Assembly: GCA_937900135.1 (NCBI GenBank)
Contig: CALCDJ010000080.1
Location: forward strand, 32,144 to 96,143
Direction: 5' to 3'
DNA: 64,000 nt
Source: an uncultured Blautia sp.
GTDB taxonomy: Bacteria; Bacillota; Clostridia; Lachnospirales; Lachnospiraceae
Shown here in pieces: positions 42,895-51,196 of this stretch. The translations under genes and the position numbers were made by a program. Each line of letters begins with the position of its first letter. Position 1 is the stretch's first letter. The notes under the pieces were generated by a model. The model made no database searches. It worked only from the letters and a program-made list of their open reading frames with translations, and was not told the DNA's origin.

Positions 42895-43239
42895 ATGAAA
42901 AGAAAAATGATAGCGTTATGTGCTATGGCGATGGTGAGTTGTTTGTTTACAGCCTGTGGGAAGTCAGATGCCTCATCGGACATTGTGGGAACCTGGGTGG
43001 ATGTAGAAAATGAAAATATAAAATTCATTTTTAATTCTGACGAAACCTGGCAGTATGTAAGTAACGGTGGCCCAGCGCATGGAACGTGGCAGCTCACGGA
43101 AGGCAAGGACAATGAAATTCAGATGCCATCAGAGTCAGGCTTAGGACAGGATATGTGGCATGTGGGTGGGGTACATGAGTTTTCCATTGACGGAAATATT
43201 TTGACCCTGGATGGAGTTGGAGAATATGAAAAAGAATGA
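42895..43239 (+). CDS. Lipoprotein with lipocalin-like GTW domain
   Basis: 114 residues. The signal peptide ends in a lipobox LFTAC (Cys18), so it is predicted to be lipidated and exposed on the membrane. The mature part reads DIVGTWVDVENENIKFIFNSDETWQYVSNGGPAHGTWQL, the start of a small beta-barrel domain of the lipocalin-like (DUF4923/DUF5640) style. The related zinc-ribbon protein downstream has a matching domain. ATG 42895 with TAGGAGA is preferred. It is followed by an internal terminator-like hairpin. Confidence 0.82.
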   Translation: MKRKMIALCAMAMVSCLFTACGKSDASSDIVGTWVDVENENIKFIFNSDETWQYVSNGGPAHGTWQLTEGKDNEIQMPSESGLGQDMWHVGGVHEFSIDGNILTLDGVGEYEKE

Positions 43240-43261
43240 CAGCACGTTGTAAATAGTAAAT

Positions 43262-43314
43262 AGCTCAAATTTTCTGCATCAATAATGAGGTTGGTGTGAA
43301 AATTTGGGCTTTTA
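43262..43314 (+). terminator. Internal terminator-like hairpin of the cassette
   Basis: AGCTCAAATTTTC (43262-43274) and GAAAATTTGGGCT (43298-43310) pair over 13 bp with one G-U and a 23-base loop, followed by TTTTA. It may split the cassette into two transcripts or set a lower level for the distal genes. Confidence 0.65.
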
Positions 43315-43331
43315 TAAGCCAGGAGGAAAGT

Positions 43332-43829
43332 ATGGAAAAGATTGTATGTAAGAAATGTGGACATTTAAATGATGAAACACAAATTTTTTGCGCTAATTGT
43401 GAGGAAGTATTGAGTGATTCCATACATGGAAAAAAATACCTTGAACAGCAGAAAAAAACACAGAAAGCGAAACGCACAAGAGGTAAGATACTGTGTGTAA
43501 TGGCAATTTTATTATTGATTTCATGCGCTGTATTTTGGCATCTTTCTGAAAAGGAAAAAGTTCAGGGGATTTGGAAAGGAAAGGAGGGGGTGCTGTTTCT
43601 TGAACCAAATGGAGAAGCAAGCATTTTTAATGCCTCATTCCTAGAAGAAGGGGATTATAAATGGAAGTTTCGTCCAGGTAACAGATTGATTTTAGTAAAT
43701 GTAGATACTCCCACAATAAAGACGGAGTATAAGGTTAAATTTGATGGAGAAGAACTGGAATTGACTGAAACGGCGGATAATTTAAACGTGTATTCGTTTT
43801 GGGCACAGTCGCAGTATGTTTTTCCGTAA
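43332..43829 (+). CDS. Zinc-ribbon membrane protein with lipocalin-like C-terminal domain
   Basis: 165 residues: an N-terminal zinc ribbon (Cys6, Cys9, Cys20, Cys23), a basic linker, one membrane helix at about 53-70, then an extracytoplasmic domain VQGIWKGKEGVLFLEPNGEASIFN that resembles the lipoprotein at 42895. The AGGAGG before ATG 43332 decides the start over the longer frame. A zinc ribbon inside plus a beta domain outside suggests transmembrane signalling or tethering; no function is known. Confidence 0.8.
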   Translation: MEKIVCKKCGHLNDETQIFCANCEEVLSDSIHGKKYLEQQKKTQKAKRTRGKILCVMAILLLISCAVFWHLSEKEKVQGIWKGKEGVLFLEPNGEASIFNASFLEEGDYKWKFRPGNRLILVNVDTPTIKTEYKVKFDGEELELTETADNLNVYSFWAQSQYVFP

Positions 43830-43873
43830 TACAAATTTCAATGTATGATTGTTAGAGAACAGGAGAGAAAACA

Positions 43874-44353
43874 ATGGAAAATATAAAAGTATTCAAAGGG
43901 ATTGATAAGCAATTAAATAAACGTATAACAATGAATTGTATTATTAGCAGTATATTATTTTTGTTTGCATTTTTTCAATTGGTCCGTATACCGTACCGCT
44001 ATGGATACAACAATCATTATGACAGATTAATTACATTTTATACAATTTTAAAATATGTAATGCTGATCTTGGCAGTAACACAGATAGCTTTGTGGATTAC
44101 TACCCGTAAAAATCAGATTGAAATTTATGCTGACAGGATTAAGGTATCCACAGTAGAAATCAAAATGATGTGTTTATGGAAAAAAATGGATTATGAACTA
44201 TTATTTTCCGATATACAGATGGTATCAACAAGGATAATAGAAAACTGTAAATATGTGGTGATTATTGCAGGAGTAGAGTATAAGATTTCGCTCGAAGATG
44301 CAGAAAAATGTGTTGAAGTATTGAGACGTATGAAAAATTATACGGTGTCATAA
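43874..44353 (+). CDS. Two-helix membrane protein, PH-like tail
   Basis: 159 residues. Helices near 21-38 and 56-76 are followed by a cytosolic part of about 80 residues (IEIYADRIKVSTVEIKMMCLWKKMDYELLFSDIQMVSTRI...YKISLEDAEKCVEVL) that reads like the small PH-like domain of bacterial YdbT/DUF304-type proteins. The family assignment is tentative. RBS CAGGAG; 26 bases before the subtilase gene. Confidence 0.75.
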   Translation: MENIKVFKGIDKQLNKRITMNCIISSILFLFAFFQLVRIPYRYGYNNHYDRLITFYTILKYVMLILAVTQIALWITTRKNQIEIYADRIKVSTVEIKMMCLWKKMDYELLFSDIQMVSTRIIENCKYVVIIAGVEYKISLEDAEKCVEVLRRMKNYTVS

Positions 44354-44379
44354 AGGGAACATCTTGAGGAGATCACAAA

Positions 44380-46977
44380 ATGAAAAAGAATCATTTTTTC
44401 TGGCTGCTTATGTTGGTGACAGCAATTTTTGTAGGCTATATGTTTTTGTGGATAGCTGGCAGTCGAGTGGAAGAAAAATCATATAAGGAAGATACAACGC
44501 TGACGACAACGAGTTCATTTGACGAGTTTTCCAAAGAGGTTGTAGATTTGATAAAACGGTATGATGGAAACAGCATAGATTCTGAGGATGTTTCTATGCC
44601 CTTTTATTCAAGGCGGCTCATTGTGCAAGGAAAAGGAGAAGCCCTTGATTTATCTTCCTATGGAGCCAAAGAGGTCATACAGGGAATTGATTACTTGTAT
44701 GTTATGCAGTTTACAACGCAGGAAATGGCAGAACAGGCTTGTGAAGTATTAAGTAATATGGAAGCAGTTGAATATTGCGAACCAGATCAATATACAGAGG
44801 CAACCGAATACGAAGAAAATATGGAGCATATGTCCTGGGGTGTTTCGCATATTGGAGCGGACGCTTATGCAGAACGCGTCAAGGCTATGACAGACGCAGA
44901 AATTACAGTTGCAGTGGTGGATTCCGGAGTATATAAGCATCCTTTCTTAAAAGATAGAATTGTAGAAGGGGGAAGGGATTTTATTGATGATGACATGAAG
45001 CCGGATGATGAACATTCACATGGAACTCACGTTGCAGGGACGATCGTAGATTGCACACCGGGATTGAATGTAAAAATATTGCCGGTAAGGGTACTCGGAT
45101 CGAACAATAGAGGTAGTAATCTGGTAATCAGTCTGGGAGTTCATTATGCTGCTGAACAAGGAGCAGAGATTATCAATATGAGCCTCGGAGGTGCAAAGAA
45201 CCAAGTGGTGGACAATGCTGTTAGATATGCAGTCCATAAAGGCTGTACTGTGGTGGTAGCTGCCGGAAACGATTCCAGTAATACGGAAAATGTATCGCCT
45301 GCGCATATGGAAGAATGTATTACTGTTGCAGCAATTAATGATCAATTGGAAAAAGCAGATTTTTCCAACTGGGGAGAAAGCGTGGATTTTGCGGCTCCAG
45401 GAGTGGATATTCTCAGCTGTGTGCCAAGGTTTTTTATGGGGATTCAGTACGGAGATGCAAAAGGAATTATGCGTGGAACTTCCATGGCAACACCGCACAT
45501 ATCAGCTCTTGCAGCTATGATTAAATTGGAAAATCCGTCTGTGACATCCGAGGGAATTCAAAATATCATGATAGAGAACTCCATGGATTTGGGTGAAGCT
45601 GGCCGAGATCTTGATTATGGATGGGGAATGCCGGATTTCTCAAAAGAAGAAGAGAAACAGGAAACAGATTTCCTGACATGGTATAAAGAGGTCTTGGAGG
45701 AATATAAACTACTGGCAGAAAATAGATTTGATTACAGTATGCGGGAACAGACTCAGTATGCCAATGAGGGTGTTTGGAATTTCAGCGGTTTAGAGCAATA
45801 TGAGGTATATTACAGGTTGGTGGATCTTGCAAATGATGGATTTCCAGAACTGTTGATCTCTGTAAATGAAAAAAATGCCCCGAAAAATATTGTGGATATT
45901 TTTGGAATACAAGATGGAATCCCCACTGCCGTAATTGAAAGTAATGCGTCTGTGGGATATCGTTCCCAATACTATATTACCACGGATAACCGTATTAAAA
46001 ATGTAGGGTCAGGCGGAGCCGTAAATAGCAGTGTCAATTATTATACATTGCCTATGGACAGTGTTTTTCCAAAACTAACAGAACAGTATGTCTATGATGG
46101 TTGGGATGGTGATAAATATACCTATATAAATGAAGAAGGTGTATCTGAAAATATTTCGCTGGAACAATATGAAACCGTATTATCGGAGGCAGATGTTGAC
46201 ATAGTAAGTGAATGGACTCTTTTATATGAGACAGGAGCAGGAATACAAATCGAAGTAGAGTTGGAAGATGAGGAAAAACAAGAAAATATAGAAAGTACTA
46301 TATCTGCATATCAGGGGATTTTTATGAAGGGAGATATATTTATCAGTACTCCATTATATCCTTTGGATCAATCTGAAACAGGAGCGGTTGGAATTGTCTA
46401 TCGTACATCAAGGCCAACATGGGGAGCGTATGGTGTCGATAGCGATATACTGGAAACGATTGGCGAAATATATGTGGGAGAATCTGGAAACTCATATCAA
46501 ATTATAGGAGATGGTGGTTCTTGCCAACTGTTTTATACAGAAGAAGGGATTGAAATTCAGGGCAGCTCTGATTATGATGGAAATTATATTCAGGTATCAA
46601 ACAGTGGAGCAAATATGGATTTTTCAGAAGTATGGCTGGATATCCCGGAACAATCGGGAAATGAGGCGGCGGATGCGGCTCAGACCATCAGTACAGTGGA
46701 AAGTGCAGCTGAATATATTTTGCCGAATAGTGATTCTGTTGAGATAACGGCAGATCAGTTATCTCAGTTGACAGCTGAACAGCTGATGCTTGCGAGAAAC
46801 GAAATTTATGCAAGGCATGGACGACAATTCGATACACCGGAAATACAGCAATATTTTAACTCGAAATCTTGGTATGTACCACAATATACACCGGATGAGT
46901 TTGATGCGATTCAGGATGGGATTTTTAATGAGATAGAACGCAGAAATATTGAATTGATTCTCCAGGAAGAAAATTAA
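44380..46977 (+). CDS. Membrane-anchored subtilisin-family protease with C-terminal YARHG domain
   Basis: 865 residues. N-terminal signal anchor (about 7-27), a propeptide-like region (about 55-145), then the S8 catalytic domain with Asp181 (VAVVDSGV), His214 (HGTHVAG), oxyanion Asn in AAGND and Ser368 (GTSMATPH); all catalytic residues are intact. A long beta-rich region follows, and residues about 785-845 form a YARHG domain (LARNEIYARHGRQFDTPEIQQYFNSKSWYVP), found on extracellular clostridial proteins. It should act outside the cell, perhaps on a product of the same operon. Last gene of the cassette, followed by a terminator. Confidence 0.93.
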   Translation: MKKNHFFWLLMLVTAIFVGYMFLWIAGSRVEEKSYKEDTTLTTTSSFDEFSKEVVDLIKRYDGNSIDSEDVSMPFYSRRLIVQGKGEALDLSSYGAKEVIQGIDYLYVMQFTTQEMAEQACEVLSNMEAVEYCEPDQYTEATEYEENMEHMSWGVSHIGADAYAERVKAMTDAEITVAVVDSGVYKHPFLKDRIVEGGRDFIDDDMKPDDEHSHGTHVAGTIVDCTPGLNVKILPVRVLGSNNRGSNLVISLGVHYAAEQGAEIINMSLGGAKNQVVDNAVRYAVHKGCTVVVAAGNDSSNTENVSPAHMEECITVAAINDQLEKADFSNWGESVDFAAPGVDILSCVPRFFMGIQYGDAKGIMRGTSMATPHISALAAMIKLENPSVTSEGIQNIMIENSMDLGEAGRDLDYGWGMPDFSKEEEKQETDFLTWYKEVLEEYKLLAENRFDYSMREQTQYANEGVWNFSGLEQYEVYYRLVDLANDGFPELLISVNEKNAPKNIVDIFGIQDGIPTAVIESNASVGYRSQYYITTDNRIKNVGSGGAVNSSVNYYTLPMDSVFPKLTEQYVYDGWDGDKYTYINEEGVSENISLEQYETVLSEADVDIVSEWTLLYETGAGIQIEVELEDEEKQENIESTISAYQGIFMKGDIFISTPLYPLDQSETGAVGIVYRTSRPTWGAYGVDSDILETIGEIYVGESGNSYQIIGDGGSCQLFYTEEGIEIQGSSDYDGNYIQVSNSGANMDFSEVWLDIPEQSGNEAADAAQTISTVESAAEYILPNSDSVEITADQLSQLTAEQLMLARNEIYARHGRQFDTPEIQQYFNSKSWYVPQYTPDEFDAIQDGIFNEIERRNIELILQEEN

Positions 46978-47054
46978 TACAGGGAAAAATAAAAGAATAT
47001 TTCATACGGGTATGAGGTTTTATCATTTAAAAAGAATAAATCAATCATAAAAAC

Positions 47055-47106
47055 AAAGGGAGAGTGTATAACACACAGAGGCGTTATTGCTCTCTCTTTA
47101 ATTTTT
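47055..47106 (+). terminator. Right bracketing hairpin/terminator of the accessory cassette
   Basis: AAAGGGAGAG (47055-47064) pairs with CTCTCTCTTT (47090-47099), and ATAAC with GTTAT inside, followed by AATTTTT. Without gaps over 33 bases it matches the hairpin at 39722 in 23 positions, most differences being transitions. Confidence 0.8.
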
Positions 47107-47254
47107 ATTAACTTACATAAGCAAGAAAAATCGCTACAATAGGGGTAAGCAGTATCAGTATAATAGAGTGTTTTTTAAAGTCGGAAAAGAAATGGCAATG
47201 TTTATAACTGCATGATATAATACTTTCATGACTAATGGGCTGGAGGTTTTTATT

Positions 47255-47533
47255 ATGGAAGACAGAGAAATTGTCAGGAGACATTATTGGTTTTCCGGGC
47301 GTGTGCAGGGAGTCGGTTTTCGGTATCGGGCGTTTTACATTGCGCAGAGTCTGGGATTGTCGGGCTGGGTCAGAAATTCATGGGATGATCGCGTAGAGAT
47401 GGAAGTGCAGGGGACCAGAGAGGCGATTTCTCAGATGCTTGTGCGGCTTCAGGAACAGCGCTTTATTGACATAGAGAGAATCGAGGAAAAAGTGATTCCT
47501 GTAGAAGGAGATCTGGGGTTTTCCATCAAATAA
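47255..47533 (+). CDS. acyP: Acylphosphatase
   Basis: Small enzyme hydrolysing acyl phosphates. The family motif GRVQGVGFRYRAFYIA carries the catalytic Arg, followed by GLSGWVRNSWDDRVEMEVQG with the catalytic Asn. 92 residues, typical. ATG 47255 with GGAGG 8 bases upstream is chosen over ATG 47228. It marks the right flank of the accessory cassette. Confidence 0.95.
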   Translation: MEDREIVRRHYWFSGRVQGVGFRYRAFYIAQSLGLSGWVRNSWDDRVEMEVQGTREAISQMLVRLQEQRFIDIERIEEKVIPVEGDLGFSIK

Positions 47534-47586
47534 TAAGTCTTAAACGCTGAAAAAAATAAATAAATTATGAATTTTTGAAAAATAGC

Positions 47587-47678
47587 TTGCCCTTCACGAT
47601 TTAGCGTGTTAAAATATCAGTGTTGAATTGTGAGAACGTATGAAACAACATGGCTGATCGGGAACACCTGGTCGGCCA
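47587..47678 (+). promoter_or_regulatory. yerC promoter and leader hairpin
   Basis: TTGCCC (47587-47592), 17-bp spacer, TAAAAT (47610-47615). In the resulting leader, arms 47651-47662 and 47667-47678 form a 12-bp stem (several G-U) with loop AACA, ending 10 bases before the RBS AGGAG. Confidence 0.65.
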
Positions 47679-47699
47679 GAATATTTAAAGGAGCAAGGT

Positions 47700-48008
47700 A
47701 TGAGTAAAAAGATTAGAACGGAAGCAGTAGATCATCTATTTGAAGCAATTCTGTGTCTGAAGGACAAAGAGGAATGCTACACATTTTTCGAGGATGTCTG
47801 CACCATCAATGAACTTCTTTCTTTATCTCAGCGTTTCGAGGTTGCTAAGATGTTGATGGATAAGAGGACATATCTGGATATTTCAGAGAAAACAGGCGCA
47901 TCCACAGCAACGATCAGTCGTGTGAATCGCTCTCTCAACTACGGAAACGATGGATATGAAATGGTATTCTCCAGAATGCGTGAAAAAGAGAATTCAAACG
48001 AAGAATAA
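47700..48008 (+). CDS. yerC: YerC/YecD-family TrpR-like regulator
   Basis: 102-residue TrpR-superfamily HTH protein: VDHLFEAILCLKDKEECYTFFEDVCTINELLSLSQRFEVAKML, then the recognition helix region TGASTATISRVNRSLNYGNDGY, diagnostic of YerC/YecD. Its regulon is not established in this group. Start ATG 47700 with AGGAG. In Bacillus the gene lies near pcrB-pcrA-ligA; here pcrA is about 8 kb away. Confidence 0.92.
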   Translation: MSKKIRTEAVDHLFEAILCLKDKEECYTFFEDVCTINELLSLSQRFEVAKMLMDKRTYLDISEKTGASTATISRVNRSLNYGNDGYEMVFSRMREKENSNEE

Positions 48009-48030
48009 GAAAAACTGAAAAAAGAGATCA

Positions 48031-48080
48031 AAAAAGCCCATGGCATCTGAGATAACATTCTCAAAGCCATGGGCTTTTTT
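48031..48080. terminator. Bidirectional terminator between yerC and the DUF1836 gene
   Basis: AAAAAGCCCATGGC (48031-48044) and GCCATGGGCTTTTT (48066-48079) form a perfect 14-bp stem with T runs on both strands, serving both convergent genes. Confidence 0.93.
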
Positions 48081-48099
48081 CGCAGTACAGAAAATTTCT

Positions 48100-48726
48100 T
48101 TATTCTTTTTTGGGTTTCTTGGAAGGTTTCTTAGGCTCTTCCGGGCGCAGGCTGTCCACTAACTGTTCGATCAGCATTTTCTTTACATAGACATCAAAAC
48201 TCAAAAGACCAATAAAAGAAAACAGCTTCAGAAATTCCCGATCTTCGTCCGGGGCATCCTGGAACGTGTCCTGGGCGGCATGATAACGGCGCAGAAGGTC
48301 TTTCTTGAGACATTCGATCTGAGCCTTTTCCAGACTGAAGACTTCGTTGTAAATATAGGTCAGATCCTTCTCGCCGGTGGATTTAAAATATTTCTCCGTA
48401 ATGGGATGGAGCAGTGTCTGAATATCGCTGATGGATAAAATATTTTTGAAATAATAAATAAAAATCAGCAGAAGAAGATGTTCCCTGGAATAACGTTTCT
48501 TTTCCGGAGAGGGAAGAAGGTCATTCTTGGCATAATTATTAATCATTGTCTTGGTCAGAATCTTATCTTCCGGGTGACGCTTGGTGGAAGAAAGCTGGGA
48601 TTCCATAAAAGTAGTGACCTGATCCATATAAAGATCAATGTTAGGGAGATCTTCGGGTTTAATATAGTCAATTCTGGAGACACTATCCAGAATGCTGTTA
48701 ATCATATCATTCGTGTCAATTTTCAT
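48100..48726 (-). CDS. DUF1836 family protein
   Basis: 208 residues with the clostridial DUF1836 pattern: LPNIDLYMDQVTTFMESQL, ILTKTMINNYAKNDLLPSPEKKRYSREHLLLLIFIYYFKNILSISDIQTLL. The central block looks like a MerR-type winged HTH, which suggests DNA binding, but no role is established. The C-terminus is Lys/Pro-rich. ATG 48726 with GAGGTG; an in-frame GTG three codons earlier overlaps the RBS. Confidence 0.87.
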   Translation of the reverse strand: MKIDTNDMINSILDSVSRIDYIKPEDLPNIDLYMDQVTTFMESQLSSTKRHPEDKILTKTMINNYAKNDLLPSPEKKRYSREHLLLLIFIYYFKNILSISDIQTLLHPITEKYFKSTGEKDLTYIYNEVFSLEKAQIECLKKDLLRRYHAAQDTFQDAPDEDREFLKLFSFIGLLSFDVYVKKMLIEQLVDSLRPEEPKKPSKKPKKE

Positions 48727-48746
48727 TCTGTTCACCTCATCTATTC

Positions 48747-48775
48747 ATTATATAGTTTTGAATACTACTTGTAAA
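48747..48775 (-). promoter_or_regulatory. Promoter of the DUF1836 gene
   Basis: On the minus strand TTTACA (48775-48770), 17-bp spacer, TATAAT (48752-48747), 20 bases before the ATG. Confidence 0.8.
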
Positions 48776-48782
48776 CACTTTT

Positions 48783-49634
48783 TTATGATATGATTTTGTT
48801 TTTTTGTCTGTATGCCCGGGGAGAGAGGGCAAATACGTTTTTAAAGGCGCGGGAAAAATGCAGCTGGTTGGTATATCCCACCTGAAGGCTGATATCGCCG
48901 ATGGAAAGACTGGTGGTTTTCAGAAGCTCTGCTGCCTTGGCCATCCGATAGTGAATGAGAAATTCCTGGGGGGACTGTCCAATGGTTTCCTTGAATATTT
49001 TGCCAAAGTAACTGCGGTCCAGATTGCATCGTTTGGCCATATCCTCCACTGTAATGGAGCGATTGTAGTTCTGTTCAATAAAGGTGACCGCTTCACGGGA
49101 ATAAAAGGCAGAGAGCTTTCCGCCCTGAATCTTCCGTTTGTCCTGGGAACCTTGTATCAAAGCATCCATAATAAGATAAAGATGTCCGATCTGATGCAGG
49201 GAGGATTCCTGAGGATGGTTGGCAAGATACAGAAGCTCTTCTTTCAGATGATCTCCGTCAGAGAGGGTTTTGGGGATAAATACAGGAGAAGCCGCAGAAA
49301 GCCCTGCATTTTCCAGAATCTCTCTGGCACGCAGGCCGCCGAATTCCACCCAGGTGTATTCCCAGGGGTCCTCCCGGTCTGCAAAGTAGGTATTAACCAG
49401 TTCCGGTTCTATGAGAAATCCCTGATTGGCGCTTAGGTGGTATTCTGCGGTTACATTGTTTCGGTCATCTGCAAGAAGGGTTCCTTTTCCGGATATGACG
49501 TAATGGAAGAGATAATGGTTTCGGACAAAAGGGCCATAGGAATGAAGGGGCGCACATTTTTCGTATCCATACTGAAAAATAGTCAAATCCATGAAACGTT
49601 CATCTGCAAATAAGGAAAACAAGAGGTTCGCCAT
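48783..49634 (-). CDS. AraC-family regulator of the alpha-galactoside operon
   Basis: 283 residues: an N-terminal cupin-like sensor (HYVISGKGTLLADDRNNVTAEYHLSANQGFLIEPELVNTYFADREDPWEYTWVEFGG) and a C-terminal double HTH (SITVEDMAKRCNLDRSYFGKIFKETIGQSPQEFLIHYRMAKAAELL, SIGDISLQVGYTNQLHFSRAFKNVFALSPRAYR). It is divergent from the sugar operon, as in MsmR/RafR systems, so it is most likely its activator responding to an alpha-galactoside. Putative binding sites lie in the 263-base spacer. Confidence 0.92.
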   Translation of the reverse strand: MANLLFSLFADERFMDLTIFQYGYEKCAPLHSYGPFVRNHYLFHYVISGKGTLLADDRNNVTAEYHLSANQGFLIEPELVNTYFADREDPWEYTWVEFGGLRAREILENAGLSAASPVFIPKTLSDGDHLKEELLYLANHPQESSLHQIGHLYLIMDALIQGSQDKRKIQGGKLSAFYSREAVTFIEQNYNRSITVEDMAKRCNLDRSYFGKIFKETIGQSPQEFLIHYRMAKAAELLKTTSLSIGDISLQVGYTNQLHFSRAFKNVFALSPRAYRQKNKIIS

Positions 49635-49730
49635 ATTTTTTCTCCTTTCCTAAAAAAAATATTGTGTAATATCAATAAAAAATCATGACAAAATCTGTTA
49701 AAAACTAATGAAAATATGCTTATTTCTTAT

Positions 49731-49840
49731 ATTATATACCATTTTGCGTAGTGATTTCAACTATTTACTTGAAAAATGGTATTTTGGTATAAAAGAGGAT
49801 ACATGGGTTCATTTACCGAAAAGAGGACGAATGGTATAAT
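49731..49840. promoter_or_regulatory. Divergent promoters and AraC-type operator
   Basis: Minus strand: TTGAAA (49760-49755), 18-bp spacer, TATAAT (49736-49731) for the regulator. Plus strand: TTTACC (49812-49817), 17-bp spacer, TATAAT (49835-49840) for the binding-protein gene. ATACCATTTT (49736-49745) and AAAATGGTAT (49773-49782) are a perfect 10-bp inverted repeat; further GGTAT copies lie at 49786 and 49833. The left arm touches the regulator's own -10. Confidence 0.7.
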
Positions 49841-49897
49841 GCAGATATCCAAAAAAATGGCGCCATAAAAGGAAAGACAGGGAAAAGGAGAAAGGAA

Positions 49898-51196
49898 ATG
49901 AAGAAAAAAGCAAAGCTTACCTTAGGATGTACGGCAGTGCTTCTTGGTGTGGGAATGCTTCTCGGGGGATGCGGACAAGATTCAAAAACCCAGGACGGCA
50001 AGATCCAGATTGAGATGGTACATTATAAGCCGGAAGCAGTTAAGGCATTTGAAAAAATGGAAGAAAAATTCAATGCGTCTCATGAAGACATCCAGTTGAC
50101 CATAGAATCCCCCAATGAGGCAATGACAGTTCTGAAAACCCGGTTTATCAAAGAGGATCAGCCGGATATCATTGGAATTGGCGGGGATATGAATTATTCT
50201 AATTTTCTGGATGCAGATATGTTGATGGATATTTCCGACTTTGAAGGCTTGAAAGAAATTAAGCAGGCGTATAAGGACATTGATAAAAATCTGGAGTTTG
50301 TTCCCAAGGAAGGCATTTATGCAGTTCCCTATGCGGCAAATGCGGCAGGAATCCTCTATAACAGAGAAATGTTCCAGAAAAACGGATGGGAAATTCCCAA
50401 TAACTGGGATGAATTTATAAATCTTTTGGATACCATACAGGCATCCGGACAAAGACCGTTATATTTTGGCTTTAAAGATGTCTGGACTTGTCTGGCACCC
50501 TGGAATGCAATGGCCTGTGGGCTTGCTCCGGCTGATATCTGCCAGCAGGTGAACCGGGGAGAAGAGACTTTTTCCAATGCGTACAGAGAACTCTCCGAAA
50601 AAATCATTCAGCTTCTGCCTTATGCCCAGGAAGATCCTTATGCATACAGCTATAACGATGCGTGTACGGCATTTGCCCGGGGAGAATCTGCCATGTACTG
50701 TATTGGAAGCTACGCAGTACCACAGATCCTTTCCGTTAATCCGGATATGGACATTGATTCCTTCGTATTTCCTGCGAATGATGAGACAGAGGGCAATATC
50801 CTAAACTCCGGTGTGGATCTGCAGTTTTGTGTCATGGAGGACTGTAAGGAAAAAGAGGCAGCTTATGAAGTGCTGAGATTTCTTCTGGAGGATGAAAATG
50901 TTCAGATCTATCTGAATGATCAGAATGCAGTTCCCTGCAAAGAAGGGGATTTCACCCTTCCTTCTATGTTGGATGGCATGAAAGCTTATATTGAAGAAGG
51001 AAAGATGGTAGATTATCAGGATCACTATTATCCCACAGAGATGTCAGTGGATGCTATGATCCAGACATATCTGATGGACGGAGATGTGGATGCATATCTG
51101 AATAAGTTCGATAAGGACTGGAAGAGATATAACCGTGACCTGATCAGAAAGGTGCAGGCTTATGAGAAGGAGCAGGAAGGGGGAAATGCCTCATGA
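49898..51196 (+). CDS. Sugar ABC transporter substrate-binding lipoprotein (MsmE-like)
   Basis: 432 residues. The lipobox LLGGC (Cys25) anchors it to the membrane. The extracellular-sugar-binding fold is visible (MVHYKPEAVKAFEKMEEKFNASHEDIQLTIE, IYAVPYAANAAGILYNREMFQKNGWEIPNNWDEF, FARGESAMYCIGSYAVPQI). With two permeases and a GH36 gene downstream, the ligand is inferred to be raffinose, stachyose or melibiose. AAGGAG RBS. It overlaps the next gene by 4 bases. Confidence 0.92.
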   Translation: MKKKAKLTLGCTAVLLGVGMLLGGCGQDSKTQDGKIQIEMVHYKPEAVKAFEKMEEKFNASHEDIQLTIESPNEAMTVLKTRFIKEDQPDIIGIGGDMNYSNFLDADMLMDISDFEGLKEIKQAYKDIDKNLEFVPKEGIYAVPYAANAAGILYNREMFQKNGWEIPNNWDEFINLLDTIQASGQRPLYFGFKDVWTCLAPWNAMACGLAPADICQQVNRGEETFSNAYRELSEKIIQLLPYAQEDPYAYSYNDACTAFARGESAMYCIGSYAVPQILSVNPDMDIDSFVFPANDETEGNILNSGVDLQFCVMEDCKEKEAAYEVLRFLLEDENVQIYLNDQNAVPCKEGDFTLPSMLDGMKAYIEEGKMVDYQDHYYPTEMSVDAMIQTYLMDGDVDAYLNKFDKDWKRYNRDLIRKVQAYEKEQEGGNAS

